From Embiotoca jacksoni (Eukaryota; Chordata; Actinopteri; Embiotocidae), in contig JAKOON010000006.1 of the NCBI GenBank assembly GCA_022577435.1, positions 13,772,501-13,836,500 on the forward strand: a DNA stretch of 64,000 nt, given 5' to 3'. A program made the translations under genes and the position numbers. The notes under the pieces are model-generated. The model was not told the origin of the DNA. It worked only from the letters and a program-made list of their open reading frames with translations, and did not search any database. The first letter of the stretch is position 1. Each line of letters opens with the position of its first letter. This document shows, piece by piece, positions 46,733 through 61,381 of the stretch.

Positions 46733-49700
46733 CTGAAAAAACAGAGACAACAGTGTGTGTCACATTAGCCAGTTATGAACGGAGGACCTGGAATATTGCC
46801 ATAAAGAGACAGAATAAAATGGGGATTTATTGCCAAGAAAATTTTTACACACAAAGAATTTGTCTTGGTAAAGTGATGCATGATAATCAACAACTAAAAA
46901 GTAAAAGTAAAAGAAAAATACAAGTAACTTTACAGTGAGAAAAATACAACCAACCCAAAAACAGAAGGTAAAATACAATACGAACTGGTGCATATCACAG
47001 TGTAAACAGTGTCTGTAATGTTTTATTGTAATAATATTGATAATTGCATTAATATAATATAAAACTCTGTGTTAGATGTAATTTGGTAACAGATGTGTAA
47101 TACAAGACTATATATTTCATGTTAATGTGATGTGCAGTGTCTGTGAGTAGGATGAACCTTGATGAGGCTAACTGTCATTAGGTCAGCATTTCTTTTTTAC
47201 ACTAAACCAAACCAAGCATCATTATGATGCCCCCGTGTGTGTTTGTAGATAGCATTCCCGGCTTTCGGGAAACAGAGGACACGTCGGTGTCTAGTCCTGC
47301 ACCATGCCTACCATCCCTTTTACAGGGATGTCATTTCAGCTCTGTGACTACTACTGCTGCCACACTAGTGGCAGAACAACAATGCCCTCACTGCGTGTTT
47401 TTACCTTTTACATAGAACGTGAGGTGGAGTAATGGAGCAACATTCATGCACTGAATAGGCTGTATTGTGTTTTCACAAAACACGATTGTGTTGGTAAAGA
47501 AATCAAGGACAAAAACATTTCTGTGAAAGCTTCTTGGCGTATTGAAAGCCCCCGCGTTCTGCTACAGCTATAATATGATCATTCCAACATCACTATGTGG
47601 CCTTTCTTTTGATCACTGGGTGGCTTAATGTTGTCAGGAAAAAGAGACAGAAACAGGAAATATTATCTAATTGTTCTCTTAAAGGATTTACCAGTGCAAC
47701 AGCAAATCAGAATCAATTTAAATTAGAAGCTGTGGAAGTAGCTGCAGTAGAGATACAACTTTACCTCAAAGGGTGTAGGGATTTTTACAACTTCATTGTT
47801 ACAATAACTAAATATCACTTTTTCATTCCTCCTCATTGAGGGGTGTGTTGAGAAGTTTACCTTAAAAAAAAAAAAAGTCCAGCAAAACCAAATTAAAATG
47901 TATAACAGTGGGATGCAAAATAACTCCTTGTTGGACATCACGGATGGTGTTTAAATATGTGTTGAAATAATTATTAAATGTTCATGCAAGATCATTTAAC
48001 ACACTTCTGTATACAGCATATTAGATAGAGAATGTATCAATTAGATATCAACAAGCTCGAAAGTAGATACTTTTCAATTAAGTGCTTATAATATCCTCTA
48101 ATGTTGCAGTGTAACCCATTAAGCACAGGATTGTATCACCTTTGCAGCCACGACTTTACACAAAATGTCCAATAACATTTTTCTGCTAAACAATACTCTT
48201 TGTTTGTGGTTTACAGCTAAGATCAAAGTCACACTCTGACGCTGCACATTGGCTGCTCAAATCTCAAATATTTAAATAGAGTTGATGAGACTTTTTAAGA
48301 GGGGGCTAAGTTTTTAAGAAAAATCAAGCAACCAAAGTAATTAAAGAAGTGTTGTGATGTCGGCACATAGAGATAATTCACTTGAAATGAAGATATTCAG
48401 GGAAGGTGCAGAAGACCAAAAGAGGAACAAACAATCTAATATCACAAAGTTTCATTATCGAGGCATCAAAACTTAATTAACCCTCTTTTAAGGCAGATGA
48501 CTTTGAATTCCCCGTCGAAAGCATTACGGTGGAGTTAGAAAAAACTATTAAAAAAAACTGCTGTAGAGCAAGTTTGATGTGTTCCAGCTTGTATGTGACA
48601 AATTATTTTGTTGTAGAGGGAATGGTTTACCTCATTAATCCAAATTGTGATGTAACAACTAATGAGTTTCACACAAGTGTGTGAAGACATTCATATGCTT
48701 GAGAGGTTACATCAGATTGTTTTAATTACAGCAGATTCATTTAGTGTTTCAGTATATTGATTTCTCTCTACCTCGTATTTCATAAGCAAAAATGGCCAAA
48801 TGATCTTGATGTTATATTTCTATATTATGTTCCTTTTTATAACATTACAGTGTTAATGTGAAAAGGCTTCTGTTCCAGTTTTTGATAATATATGAAATAT
48901 AATTGGCAGATTACAGAGATGACTTTACAAATTATTTCAGTGCTGCTGTAATGACTTTTCTTTAAGTTTGCCTGTTGATAAAGTTTAAACCTCTGTTGAC
49001 AAAGGTCTTTAATCATCTGTCTTCCCACAAAGACTGTATCTTAAAAGGATATCCACACAGTTTTTTTGTTCTTCTTTTCAGACAGTCTGCCTTTACTGAT
49101 GCAGGAAACACATCATCACATTCCTCTGAAAGGAATGGTAGGAGAGGAAGGGATTTTTCTCCCCAGGAAAGAATAAAAACTTTCCTGTGCAGTGGTTTAC
49201 ATCAATCAGCATCAGAGCAATAAAAAGACGAGGCCAACACGGCTGGACCATGTATGCATCACTGGAAGGCTTTTAATTTGAAAAGCATACAGGAAGTTGA
49301 AGGCTTTGGATGGCTGATCGTGTAACTTTGATCACTCAGTCAGTGACAGACATTCAAGTTTATAGGGGCCAAACCTGTTTTCCCTATTATTACTTTACCA
49401 TAACCAATTTGTATATTTATTTACAAACATAAGAGGCAATTCAATTTAACACTCAGGTTTCTCAAAGAAAGTCAATTCTTGTCTACAATGTTTTGTTTCT
49501 TATAACCACCATCAAAAAGTCTTCAGTTACTAAAATGTCCAAATGTAAAGAATAGCAACATTGAGAAAACATACTTGCCTGTCAGCAATTATTAACCTTC
49601 TTATGATATTATAGTATATTTAATTTGTGTGGTGGTTCAGTGTGTTAAAATGAAGCACAGTGTGTCCCTATAATGTGTGTTAATTGCAGCATAATGACTA

Positions 49701-52700
49701 AAGTGGCACATTTAAGCTCTTCTTTTTGACATTCGCCATGGCTCACCTTTATGAGAGCTACGAAGCTTTTCTTCCCCTTTTCATTAATTACTCTTGAGGC
49801 AACAGTCCAGTATCTACCAATCAGAATCCCCGTACTACAGAATGTGTATGTTGACATAGAAATCGAGATGTGAAAACCTGTTAGCCGCCACAGATTTGTA
49901 TCATTATCAGGCAGGTAGGCCAAACATGAAAACAAATCCACTGCAGCTCAATTATTGCATATAATGTTGAGACTGCAGACCCACTCAAGCAAAAACGTGT
50001 TACCTCAAATATAGATGACACAAATGACTCAGCTGGAGCTGACAGCGATGTGTTTGTTTTTCAAGCACTGAAAATCAATCATGACTTCTTACTAGGTTGC
50101 AGCAGATTTGCTGCCCATTATCAAAGTGCAAATATAAACAGATGCCATTTCTAACTACTGAATGTACATCCTGTCTATTGGATACAATAAAAAAAACAAA
50201 GCATGAGCTTCACATGTGGCAAAATATGCAGTATAAACACATTCAATATTAGGTACCAGAGAAATATTTCAACTTTCAAGTAAATCATTTGGGTACCAGG
50301 ACAACCTTTTTGCTGCTAGCACATCTAATGTCCACTAGTTAGTCCCAAGGACAAGACAAGCACTGTGCTCTTTAGGTCAACAGGACAAGCAGATTATAGG
50401 CATGCTGGTGGCTCTGTGAGGCTGTAATTTGACAATGAGATGGTTTGTGCTAAATGCTAATACCAGCATGATAGCCCTTCAGTTGTAGTCTTTACCAAGT
50501 TCACTATAGCATGCTAACGTTTGCTCATTACCACTGAACACAAGCACAACAAGTAGAGCTGAGACTGAAGTAAATGGCATGAGTCTGGCAGATATCTAGT
50601 CCTAAACCAAAGCATCGGGCCTATCGAAATGAGCAAATACCTCAAACGTATCCTCTGGGGGCGAAAATATCTAGATAATTTCAAAGAAAGTCATCAAACG
50701 ATGAAAAAAATGTCGATGTCATGGTGGTGCTGAAGAGTAAAAGTCACCAGCAGGCTTCAACCCCTGGAGACTACGAGGCTGTTGAAAGATTTCAGTTTAC
50801 AGACAAACCCCATAACACAACAACATAGCTTTGCCACTGGCTAGATAATGAAACAATTTCTTTATACTGTATACGGTTATAAACTTTTATCCATCCAGAT
50901 AAACTGATCTCCTCAGTAAACACATTTCTGGACTAGAAAGAATTGCTTCCAAAGAGTAACATTCAAGTCAATGGCTGTGCTGTCATCCCTGCTCAGTGGG
51001 CTCTCACTGCCAGCTCCAGAGCTCTGGGGACCAGGCTAATGAAGCTCGTGACCATTGTAGGTTAGATGAATTAGCCATATCAGATTCCCATCTGTTTGCC
51101 CAGGTGGGCTGGCTATGTGACAGAAAGACTGGATTCAGGCAGTAGTGACCAACATCCAACCACTATCTCTTCTTTTAATCTTTTCTGTCATTCCTGTTCT
51201 CTGAGCCACTTTTCTCTAATTCTTTCATTCCTTTAGAAGACGAGCAAACCAAAATCCTATGCATTGAAAATCTTCTGCGTAGGTGCCTGAGGACAAACTG
51301 AACAATAATAAAAAAAAAAAAGATCACAAACTGCAACAATCAGGCATGAAAAAAGCATCCTGTCAGATGAAAGTGGTCCTATGTTGAGGGTTTCATTGTC
51401 ATGGTCCTAAGGCACTAAGAGCACAGCAGGCTTTTTAATCAATCTACAGTTCTAACATATTGCAGACACAGAGGATGATTGGACACATGCTGTGTGAGCA
51501 GTGGATTCAGACTGAGAGGAGTGTGAATTAGACAAGTGAGTTGTGTCTGACAGTACCTCTTTTTTTTCCTTTTAACCAATCTATGTCTTTTAACATTTTG
51601 ACCATTAAATTTAACCTGCAGAAAAGAATATTTCTGTGCACTCCACAGCTGAACATCTTTACCTGGAGGCAGCAGACTGCAGAGATGACTGTCCTAATAC
51701 AGATATCAGAGAGAATGTAAGATATGAGCTATCACGTCCACCTGTCCTGCTATCGGTACAATAACTTTACTGCCAGCCACACAGATATATGACGCTGCCT
51801 TAAATACTCAGCTCTTGGCTTTAGGCTGTCGTTATCCTATAAGTGAAGTATTGGGGGTCCAGCGCTCCGCTTATGGGATGACTGACAGTTCTGTGCCAAC
51901 AGTATTGAACAAACAACACACTAACAGGATTATGTCTGTGCCTTTAATTCACCAGCTGGTAAACAATGAAGCGAGGGATTTTTTTTTTTTTTTAATTTAT
52001 GAATAAAAAACAGTTATTAGAGCATCTGATGTGTTCGTTTAGGTCAGTGCATCATTAAAAGTGGACAAAATAGAATCAGGCAGGGTGCTGAACCTGAACA
52101 TGGGGACTCCTCGACCTCCCGCAGGGCTGCTTCTCCTTTTCCCCTCATTTTTGTACTAAGTAAAGTTTCTCAACCTCAGTTTTTATTTTCTTTCTTGGAA
52201 ATAAATAATAAATAGAAGACAAATAAACCTACATCAGGCCTATATTATTCACAGGCCACTGATTCTTCTTTGCACATGAAAATCCTCCTGACTCAGTTCT
52301 GACCTTCAATTATGTGTGCATAAGAGGTCCTCTGCTTAATATAAATGCACAAATAATCCTATTTAAGGACAGCAATCCCTAGAGCCATGTGCAAATCTGC
52401 AAAACCTAATTATTTTAAAAACATAATTAAAATGTAGGAAATGCAAAAGTCTACCCTGTGGGAGCATTTTACATCTCTCATCCTCCCATCAGTTTTGTTA
52501 TTTACAAACCTGAAGAGTACCATTAAAATACGACATAATTTAGTGTATATAAGCTTAAAATATATCTTGATTAAATGTAGTAATTACAGATGAGTAATTT
52601 GAAAGTAAGAACATATTGATACATCCACTAAAAGGCCTTCATTTGTGTGCACATACAAGTAATAGCAAGCCCCACTAACTTTATTTTAATGAACTTCTTT

Positions 52701-55700
52701 CTGTTGAATCCTGCTCAGTCCTCATATTGATCACCATTTGATTATCCAGGTAATTATTTTTTCATTCCTTGTCTTCCCTGTCTTTGCTCAGCCACTCAGC
52801 CTCCTCCACAGTCTGTCTCTTTTTGTCTTTTCTCTCAACCTTTTTTAATCATATTACTTATCAATAATTAATCTGCAGCAGCTTTCCCACCCAGCTTGTT
52901 TAACAATGTCTGTCATCCTATTTAGTTATTACAGGACTGGATTAGAGTGGCAAGACAGGCAGGGGATCTTCCATGTATTGCAACATCTGGGGCACGCTAA
53001 AGGACTTGTCAGGAACCATAATGACCAATGCCACATTATCCATTCCCCCCAAACCCCCCTCGTTGGGGCCCAGGCAGGCAGCGCAGAGGCTTAGCCATTT
53101 ATATTTCTTATCAGCTGCGGGCAAAGAAAAGAGCAGCATAGACAAATATCTCATTATGGGGATGAAAGTAAATCAGTGTAAAATTAATCACCAGCAGAAG
53201 TGTTCGTGGATAAAATATGCATAGAGGTAGAGGTGTTTGAAAGAAACAAATTCAGACTGGTCAGTTCATGAGCTTTTGTTATTCGTATTGAGATTTTAAT
53301 TTGTAATAATTTAATGATCTTTACTGAGGACAGACATGGATAATGTATTATGAACACCTAACATCTGTCGTTTTGAAAAATCAAATGAGAATGCAGTCCT
53401 GAACACACTTGGCATTAATATAAGGTGGGTGATTCAACCGTTCAAGCAGACGGCACACGAAGTGCGTCAGTTCACACGCGGCATTAACATGCATCTCCAG
53501 TGACCACTTATGATTGGATCTCACTTCCCCTGTTTATGTGCAAATAAACACATACATCATGTAAATAAACTTGTAAACACATACAGAAAAATGAGGAGGA
53601 GTTGTAGCAACAGGTATTTAATAAAATTAGATATCTTTGCTCACTGGAGCCTTATTTAATGTGCCATCAACAAGTCTACTTAAGACATATTTTACATTTT
53701 GTCTATTATTCTCACAAATTATGATGTCCAAAAAAATTAAAAAAAATTCACTTTGTTGTGATGCACAATGGGTTTTTAACAAATACAGTGTAAATAAAAG
53801 CTATTATGTTGATCATGAAGATCTCTGAAATCATTCAGACCCCTACGGTGGCTTTCAAATTATTATTGTAGCCTAGACTCAGCAAGTGCATGCAGCACCA
53901 GATAGAGACAAATAATCTGATGAGGAAAATTACCTGAGTATATTCGGAGCTGATTGGTTGCCTTTTTTCACTTTGTGCTCAAAATATCCAGCAAAAGTTG
54001 AAACTCATCCTCAACTCACTATGTAGGAAAGTATAAATGTCTGAACACTTGAATTTGTAACTCTCAACCTGAGCCCTGTCAGGCATGACCTGATCACATC
54101 GGTTCAGGCTCTGATTATTTAATGATTCCAGCGGGTTTGAGAAAGTCGGAACTGAACTCGGGTGAATAAATGATCCGTGCACACCCTTGAACAGTAGAAC
54201 TTTAGTAGCACTTAAAATTACACTTACTTATAGCACTTTGTAGTTTGGCTTTCTTGAAGAAATTGTATTTACCTGATTCCTGTTGTTCTGGTTTTTGTAC
54301 CCTCATGGTTGAAATGCACTTATTGTAAGTCGCTTTGGATAAAAGCGTCAGCTAAATGAAATGTAATGTAATGTGCAAGGGAGTGGGGCTCTTCCACAGT
54401 TGTAGGTCTGATTGTCTAAGAAATTGCAGACAACACATATTTAGAAAAACAAAAAACAGAGGGAGCTTTGCTGAAACAAGTGTCAGGTAAACTGTTTGTG
54501 TTTTTATTCACTTGCAGCCACTTTGTAAGACACCAGTTGAGTTTGCAAGTCAACTTCTGTTTGCGGTCCTTCAATGTGGCCCAGAACATGTTTGTGTACA
54601 AGCTGCTAAAGCAATACAGCCATATGCAGCCCAGAGCTGGTCAGATCTTAATGCGTTGTCTATGCATCTTAGGTGCATTCACACCCATGTTAATACCATG
54701 TGCAAACAGGGCCTGTCTTTGAGTACTAGAGTATATATACAAGAACAGCACCTACTGTATACACGGTACAGTAGAAGCTAGCAGTTCACATGTAGCATTA
54801 GTTTTCATCTTGCTTTTAGTGTTTAAAGCAAAGACAACACACGCATCACAAACATATTACCAAATGCATTTTAAACACCTCATCATTGCTGGCATGTGGC
54901 ATAATCACATGTTAATTTTTTTCTTGTTGAATGTCGGGCCAAAAGAGACAGCATAATTATTTCCTGTGTTCACATTAGACCTAACTGGTTGAATTAATTT
55001 TATTATGTAAAACATTTGCAAAAAGTGTGGAAATATTTGCATACTAAATAGAACACTGAATATTTGTAAATGAAATGCACCACTTATTGCTTCTGCTTGC
55101 ATGCATGTGTAGCAGTTTTTATGTACACTGGTCATATTTAGATATATATATATATAAAGAGCATATAGGCACGATACACACATTTCAATTGCCCCTAATG
55201 AAACCTGTGTTGCTATGGAAACTCTTTGACAGCAACTTCTCACTAAGCTTGCCATTGACACAAATCACCCCAAATCCATCCTTGAGCTTGGTGAGTCCTG
55301 TCTTGATCTAACAACTTTAGGGCTGCTGCAGTGTTTTGAGCTATGACCAGAATCCACAACGGGAAGAAGTTGGACCAGACTACAGTCATTATATACCACA
55401 CTCCTTCAATTATTCCCAGGATGTTTCTGTATGTAAGGACCACACATAGTAGGAGACAACCTTTACTATAAACTTTTTTTTTACAAATAAACTAATTTAA
55501 GTTCCTCTGAAAAGAGAGAGTTGGTCAATAAGCAGTGCCATCAGTTATTCACAGTCATCGTACTATATCATATCTGAATAAAGATACTCAAGCTATGAAA
55601 CACTTCAAACATCTTGAAATTTCATTGTCACGCTTTTTTATGAGTGAAATACCTTTCAGTGTGTGTATAAGAGAATTAATGCATGTGTGGACTCAGGTAT

Positions 55701-55728
55701 GAATGTAAAGAAGAGTGTACAGTCGTAC
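46733..55728 (-). other. inpp4b intron (9.0 kb)
   Basis: Longest repeat-poor intron of the window. The only dispersed element recognised is at about 54205-54374. Short open frames (e.g. 52906-53094) lack splice context and homology. Confidence 0.5.
54205..54374 (+). repeat. dispersed teleost repeat, conserved 3' module
   Basis: Ends in gtaagtcgctttggataaaa, gcgtcagctaaatg and then atgtaatgtaatg. This module, with its short tandem tail, occurs in very many teleost introns and UTRs and belongs to a retroposon family. The name and the 5' end are uncertain. Confidence 0.6.
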
Positions 55729-55859
55729 CAGTAATCTTGTCCAGCTCAGCCAAAGTCTCCTGGTAGGAGCAGATGATTCCGCCATATCTTGCCATCACCT
55801 CCTTCCTCAAGTTGTCCCAGTGAGGAGAAAGCTCCCCCAGATCCCTCAGATCCTGCACC
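55729..55859 (-). CDS. inpp4b: inpp4b exon
   Basis: This 131-bp exon reads VQDLRDLGELSPHWDNLRKE, then VMARYGGIICSYQETLAELD and KIT, with acceptor tctgtag and donor gtacga. LSPHWDNLRK is conserved in the family. One base enters from 61078 (Arg codon) and one leaves into 46732 (Gly codon). Confidence 0.95.
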
Positions 55860-58800
55860 CTACAGACAGACACAGATGTATGAGGATCACTTGTGGTTTT
55901 GATGGATGTACACAGATCATCACGATAAACTCCATAAATGCCGGCTTGCTTACTGACTTAATACAATCCCATTTTATTGAGAAAAGTACTGAGTAATATT
56001 GTAATGCTATAGCTGGTGGTGTTGCATCATACTCATGCTTTTCAAAGTCCTTTTAAATTACCTCAATTTCCCACTGACAAAAAGTGATTAACAATCCTGG
56101 TAAAACACAAGCTTGTACTCTAAATCAGACACACACGCACACACCGTGTCCAGAAGCATCCTGTGCTGAGCCAGATAAACACATTTCTGAACCTCAGGCG
56201 TGTAGCTGGTGCCCACTTATCTACTCTGCCCTATCAAATTCCTCCCCTGCTCCTGCCGTCTTTCTACCATTAGATATACTGTGTAACAAACTCATGCACT
56301 CTTTACTGGTGTCACTGGACCAAGCAGTGGTCTGTCTTTCAGTTAGTTGTGCCTGTAGCCTGAGACCAAAATCACCTGCGCTCCTTCTTGAGAAGATAGT
56401 TGTAGTGACGCATGAGTGTGCGCATTTTGTTTGTGTGTGTAGCTGATTTCCAACTGGGAACTGCAGTTTCTTTCACTTGGCCATCATTTGTATATGAAAG
56501 GCGACATGAGATGGACAGATATCATTCAGAATCAAGCCCTCCAGCATCCACGGAAAAGTAAATTGGACTGATATAGAAATGAGTGGTTTAAGGAGCTTTT
56601 ATATGCTATTCAGGATCACAAATACACAGTCATGTGTTTTGCTTTCATGATAGCAAGCTCCATTTTTAGTGATTACACCTCATGCATTTTGTATACTATG
56701 TGACCTAAAATGAAAGGCTTCATGTATCATTACTAGTTTGTTCGACTTATTGTTAAGACCAGGTATAATTTCTTGAATGCATAATATGACTTACTTCTTG
56801 TAGTTCAACTACTAAAACAAAGCATTAGGTGCAGATACTAAAGCGTCTGAAGACTATTTTCTTGTTTCCTCCATGTAAGTAAGTTATTTTTAGATGACTT
56901 TGAAGTATTTCAATACACAGCAGAGAAATTATGCTAGAGAGAGAGAAGCGGGAGAGATGAAGCGAGAGAAAAAAGTCCAGGTCCAACAATATTTTAACCA
57001 ACCCTGTAACGTTTTAAAGAATTGGTTCCACCAAGAGAACAAAAAAGTATCCATCCATCAATTAGAAATATCTGCATGTGCTTTGGTGTTGCAGGGAACC
57101 TAAAGCAGCTGACATTGGGTGAGACTAGTTGTCTGTAACAAAGAGCACACTGCTGTTTATCATCTAAAATGAGGTAGTTGTAGATATGAAAACATCACCG
57201 ATTTAGAAATAAGAAATTGCTAGTAGAGAAATGTAAAGTAGGGTCATTTAGTAACAGTGTCTCCATTACATACACAAATTAAACTCAAATTATCTGCATG
57301 GAATCTGCTTAAGGTAGGTGATGATTTTTATTTTTTTTTAATTCTTAATTGTAAATTGGATAAACTAATTCTTTAATTACACCGCATGCCTTCAGCTCAC
57401 CATGTATATGTTGGGAACATTTGCAAATGACACAAGACAGTGAGATGTTTTTAGCATAACTAAAAACAACTGAACAGGCTGTAGACAAATGGTAGATCAC
57501 ATGTGAAACACTTTCCTCCTCTCTTGCCTCCTTGTAGCTCCAAACAAACTTGGAGCTTGAAACAAGCTCTAGGCAGAGAGGCGCTACATGCTGGGCGACC
57601 CTGCCGACACGCTCTGTAGGTGGTTGTAAGTAAGTCGTGTTTATGGCATAGAAAAATAGGATGCTTTCTGACAAAGTACGTTTATTTCAGATTATCAGGA
57701 GGAAAGGAAGCTCATAGCACCACGAGCAGCAGAGACATGCGTTTGGTTTTAGGTCGTTCATTTTCACTCATATAATAAGTGCTTAAAACAATTTTTAATT
57801 ACAAAGACCATTGATTAATATGTTTATTTAAAAGGAGTGATGTGCAGCAGACCCAGACATGGGATCGTAAATGGTACCAAATTCAAAGAAGGAAATATCT
57901 AACATCGGTTTGAAAAAAAATAAATACCAACAAATTATATCAAAAAACAATCACAGGTCGCAGCGTGGTATATGACCCAGCTAACAGGGTCTAAGCAGTG
58001 CCACTCCACATCTCTCACTGGTTTCAATCAAATGCATTGTTCCCACTCTATTGAAGTAGCTCCTAATACCATAAATGGACAATTTTATCCAATCAAGAGG
58101 GCAATTTACAATTGTTTTTTTGTTTTTAAATAGCAATAGATTTTGTCAATAGTCTTAACCAAATGCAATCATTCACGGTGGCCTATATCCTTAGACTAAC
58201 CCCTCAGACATTGCTATTTGTTCTTTACAGCTGTAAACCACTCTAATGTCACCTGAGAGATCTGTTTTTTAGTTCTGGAAGGAAGGTCAGGGTGGTTGAT
58301 CCTGGTAAATAGCAGAGAATAGATAAAATAATAGATAAACATATCTGCTTGCTAAATGAGAGTGATAAGGCAGCGGGATGGTGAATAGAGAGATATAGCT
58401 ATTATCACCTTCTTTAATCAGCTCACTATTGTCGGGAGAGAGTAAAGGTGTGATTATACTGTGGAACAATTGTAAGTATAGACTGATTATCGATATCAAT
58501 CTTTTCCTAAACCTAACCACGTGGTTTTGGTGCCTAAACCTCAGGCAACTTATGTGTATCTCAGAGATGACAGCTGGTTTTGACAAAACATGCTGAGGTG
58601 AGAACAACATGTCAGATCTGTAAGTACTGAATGAAGGTAATGTTATATTCAAGCCACTTTAAGGCATTAGAAGATTTTATTCTTCTTTGAAAAAAATTCT
58701 TGAACTAATGTTTTGACAACTGGAGATGAGGTTTTAGGTTTTTTTTTTTTTTTTTAATGCCAGGAGAGGACATTTAAGTTTGTTGAGGATATTTTGTTAC

Positions 58801-61077
58801 TGTTCGGGTTTTGTTGATAACTCAAAATTCTGATAATTATTGGATAAGTTGTTGGGAATTCATCTAAAGGAGCCTTAAACATGAGGACAGCTAGAAAACT
58901 ATTTATCCTTTAGTAACTAAAAGTATTATCCCCCCTACAGTACAGTAGGGGGTGATAACTACATCAACTACTACAATAGATGATGTAGTTGGGTATACTT
59001 TCCAAACAATCACAAGCTGTATTTTGTTTGTTCTACTTACGGACTTAGAGATGAGAAAACCGAAGATGAAAAGCGTAAACAACAGATACAAATGGATCGA
59101 CAAAAAACAAAGTATTATAGTACAAAACAAGGACAGAAAGAAACAAAGAAGCACAAAGAATAACACAAATTATATAAGGACCTTTATTTGCATGAAGACG
59201 ATCAAAAGCTGACGCAGTTTAATCTTTGATTCCTACTGAAACGCAATTTAAATATCAGAAAAATAAACCATTGACAAAAATCAAGGGGGACAATGTGATA
59301 AATGGACTCAAGACCGATGACTGGGATAACAGAACACAGTTCCCAAAGAGAAAAGACCTGTCATGTGGGCACCTTTATTTCATGGTGTGTTATAGTGCCT
59401 GTTCAATTTAATCACAGCAGGCTTTGTGTGCGTGGTCAATAAAAGCCAATGTGAGGACTGAAAAGCAAACGTTCGTTTCACCATACATTCAGGTGGTTCT
59501 GAACTGCTCCATGTAACAAGAACAGTCATTATTACTGATCCTAAATGTACAGAACAAGTAGAAATAAAAAAGCTGGGTGTCAAAATGTCACCTATATAAT
59601 CTTGACACACAAACACAGTACTTGTTAATTAACACAAAAAGAAGAGAATAACTTGTTTTTTTTCTATTAATGAGAAACCAGACAGCTCAAAAGAATGGAG
59701 TTTCATCTACACCCACAGACTTTACTACACACACATTCATTATCTTTACACACACTCAAGGAGACAGACCATCTTCACTGGAGGAATGAGGGAAACACAT
59801 CTGCCACGTCTGTGTTCATACAGTTAGATTAGAACATGAGTGTAGACATCAAAGCTAACAAATAGAAGGAAGAAATATCCAAGATTATCAGAGAGCGGTG
59901 AAGCAAACTAAGCCACCCACCATCGGCTGCTGGGACTCATAACTTTGCAGCACCAATGGAATCATTAAAAACCCTGAGCTAGCACCACTCTGAGCTTGGC
60001 TGACAGAATCGGCTAAATGGAGAGGCACCGTGGAGAAAGACAACATTTAAAGAGGATTATAGGAGAGGTGCTTAAGCGACCAAGCTGGAGATACGGTACA
60101 CATGGCTGTTAATAAACAAGCATTGTATATGGTCGTCATGGTTTGGAGCCTGCTGAGTGCTCATGAGCTGTATTATACAGATAAGACATTTTCATAAATA
60201 TTCTATAATTGTCTTCTAAATTTAGTTGTGGTTTAAATTACGAGTTGGCAGAGCAGATCACTTTTTATTTAAACAGAAAGTGAGGTTGGAGATACAGAGA
60301 GAGGACATGGGAACTACGGTCTGGGGCATTTGAATGGATTCCAGTAGTTTGATGGGTAAACTAATGACAAAGCTCATCTAGTCAATCTGTTAAGAATGTC
60401 TCTGTGACTGTTTCAGTGTGGATGAGTGTGGTGGAGGAAGTGAATGCATCCTTAAACTGTATGTGTGTGTGAGAGAGAGATTCCTTTAGTTGCATGCGAT
60501 GATTACGAATCAAAAACTCCTACTACCAAGTTTATCCAAATGTCTGATTGCATCTTTGTGTACCTTGTCCTCGTAGTGATGTAAGCATAAAGAACTCATG
60601 TTCTGCGGCGCGCGTGCGTGTGTATTCGTTCATGTGTTATGTATGAGAAGGGGTTGCTAGGGACAACAGGCTAGTTGAAGAATGATCTGTCTTGACAAAC
60701 ACTGGTCGAGCCTGAGGGAAGGGACTCTTTGATCTACTTACGGATGCACACTCGGAGACTGGTGAAACATCACCTGTCTGTCATTGTCTTCACCTGCCCT
60801 GATTCTCACACAGTATTAACCGGACTGGACTTGAACTGCAGTTACATTCTTCGTTTCCATAATGACCTTTTTACATGGATCAAAACCAAGGTTTTTTGGT
60901 TTTGACAGTGGGTTTGATTTAGATATTGGAGGAAGTAATTGAACTAGAAGGAGATTCCACAGTGAGCAATTAGATTAACTTCTGATTGTTCTACCTGCAC
61001 AAAGACTATAAGAACTAACTGATACAATTTTGCCATGACATCCACAGGATTAACAGTATGATTTAAAGGCGTCTTAC
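55860..61077 (-). other. inpp4b intron (5.2 kb)
   Basis: No exon found. It contains a poly-T tract near 58739-58755 and the paired hairpins at 58931-58990. Confidence 0.5.
58931..58990. repeat. two adjacent small inverted repeats
   Basis: ccccctac (58931-58938) pairs with gtaggggg (58945-58952). aactacatca (58957-58966) pairs with tgatgtagtt (58981-58990). Both are perfect and only 4 bases apart. Confidence 0.65.
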
Positions 61078-61225
61078 CTGCTCATGTCCTCCTGGATGTA
61101 GAGTGAGAGCAGCTGTTTGGGGATGCTAAACGACAAAGTACACTCCTCCATTTGTTCCCGCACAAGCATCCACTTGTTTTCCACTGTTTGAAATCTGTAC
61201 ACCTTGCATACTGGGTTCCTGAACA
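61078..61225 (-). CDS. inpp4b: inpp4b exon, first certain coding exon in window
   Basis: This 148-bp exon reads FRNPVCKVYRFQTVENKWML, then VREQMEECTLSFSIPKQLLS and LYIQEDMS, with acceptor cctctcgcag and donor gtaaga. It follows the C2 domain in the family order, and the FSIPKQLLSLYIQED stretch is highly conserved. The first two bases (tg) complete a codon begun in an upstream exon, so translation starts further right. Confidence 0.95.
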
Positions 61226-61381
61226 CTGCGAGAGGGAGACAAAAGGAGGAAAGAACGGGATATTGAGCCATCTGACACTGCAGGAAATATAACATTTTCT
61301 CATCAAAAGAAATTCTAAAGATAATCCTTCTTTAATTTTAGAAAAGGTAAGCAGAACATCTAAACCAACTCTGACAGTCAC

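Larger units (their letters stand above)
6865..61225 (-). other. inpp4b: inpp4b gene, 3' three quarters (15 coding exons)
   Basis: INPP4B removes the 4-phosphate from phosphatidylinositol 3,4-bisphosphate and damps PI3K/AKT signalling at endomembranes (family knowledge). Fifteen minus-strand exons, all with AG acceptors and GT donors and all phase-compatible, join into one 735-residue open frame ending at 7178. The CX5R phosphatase loop CKSAKDRT is at residues 653-660. The Cys-to-C-terminus distance is 82, equal to human (Cys842 of 924), so about 189 N-terminal residues holding the C2 domain are outside. INPP4A is the alternative paralogue, but the convergent il15 neighbour matches the human IL15-INPP4B order on 4q31. 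No frameshift or premature stop was found in the coding exons. Confidence 0.94.
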
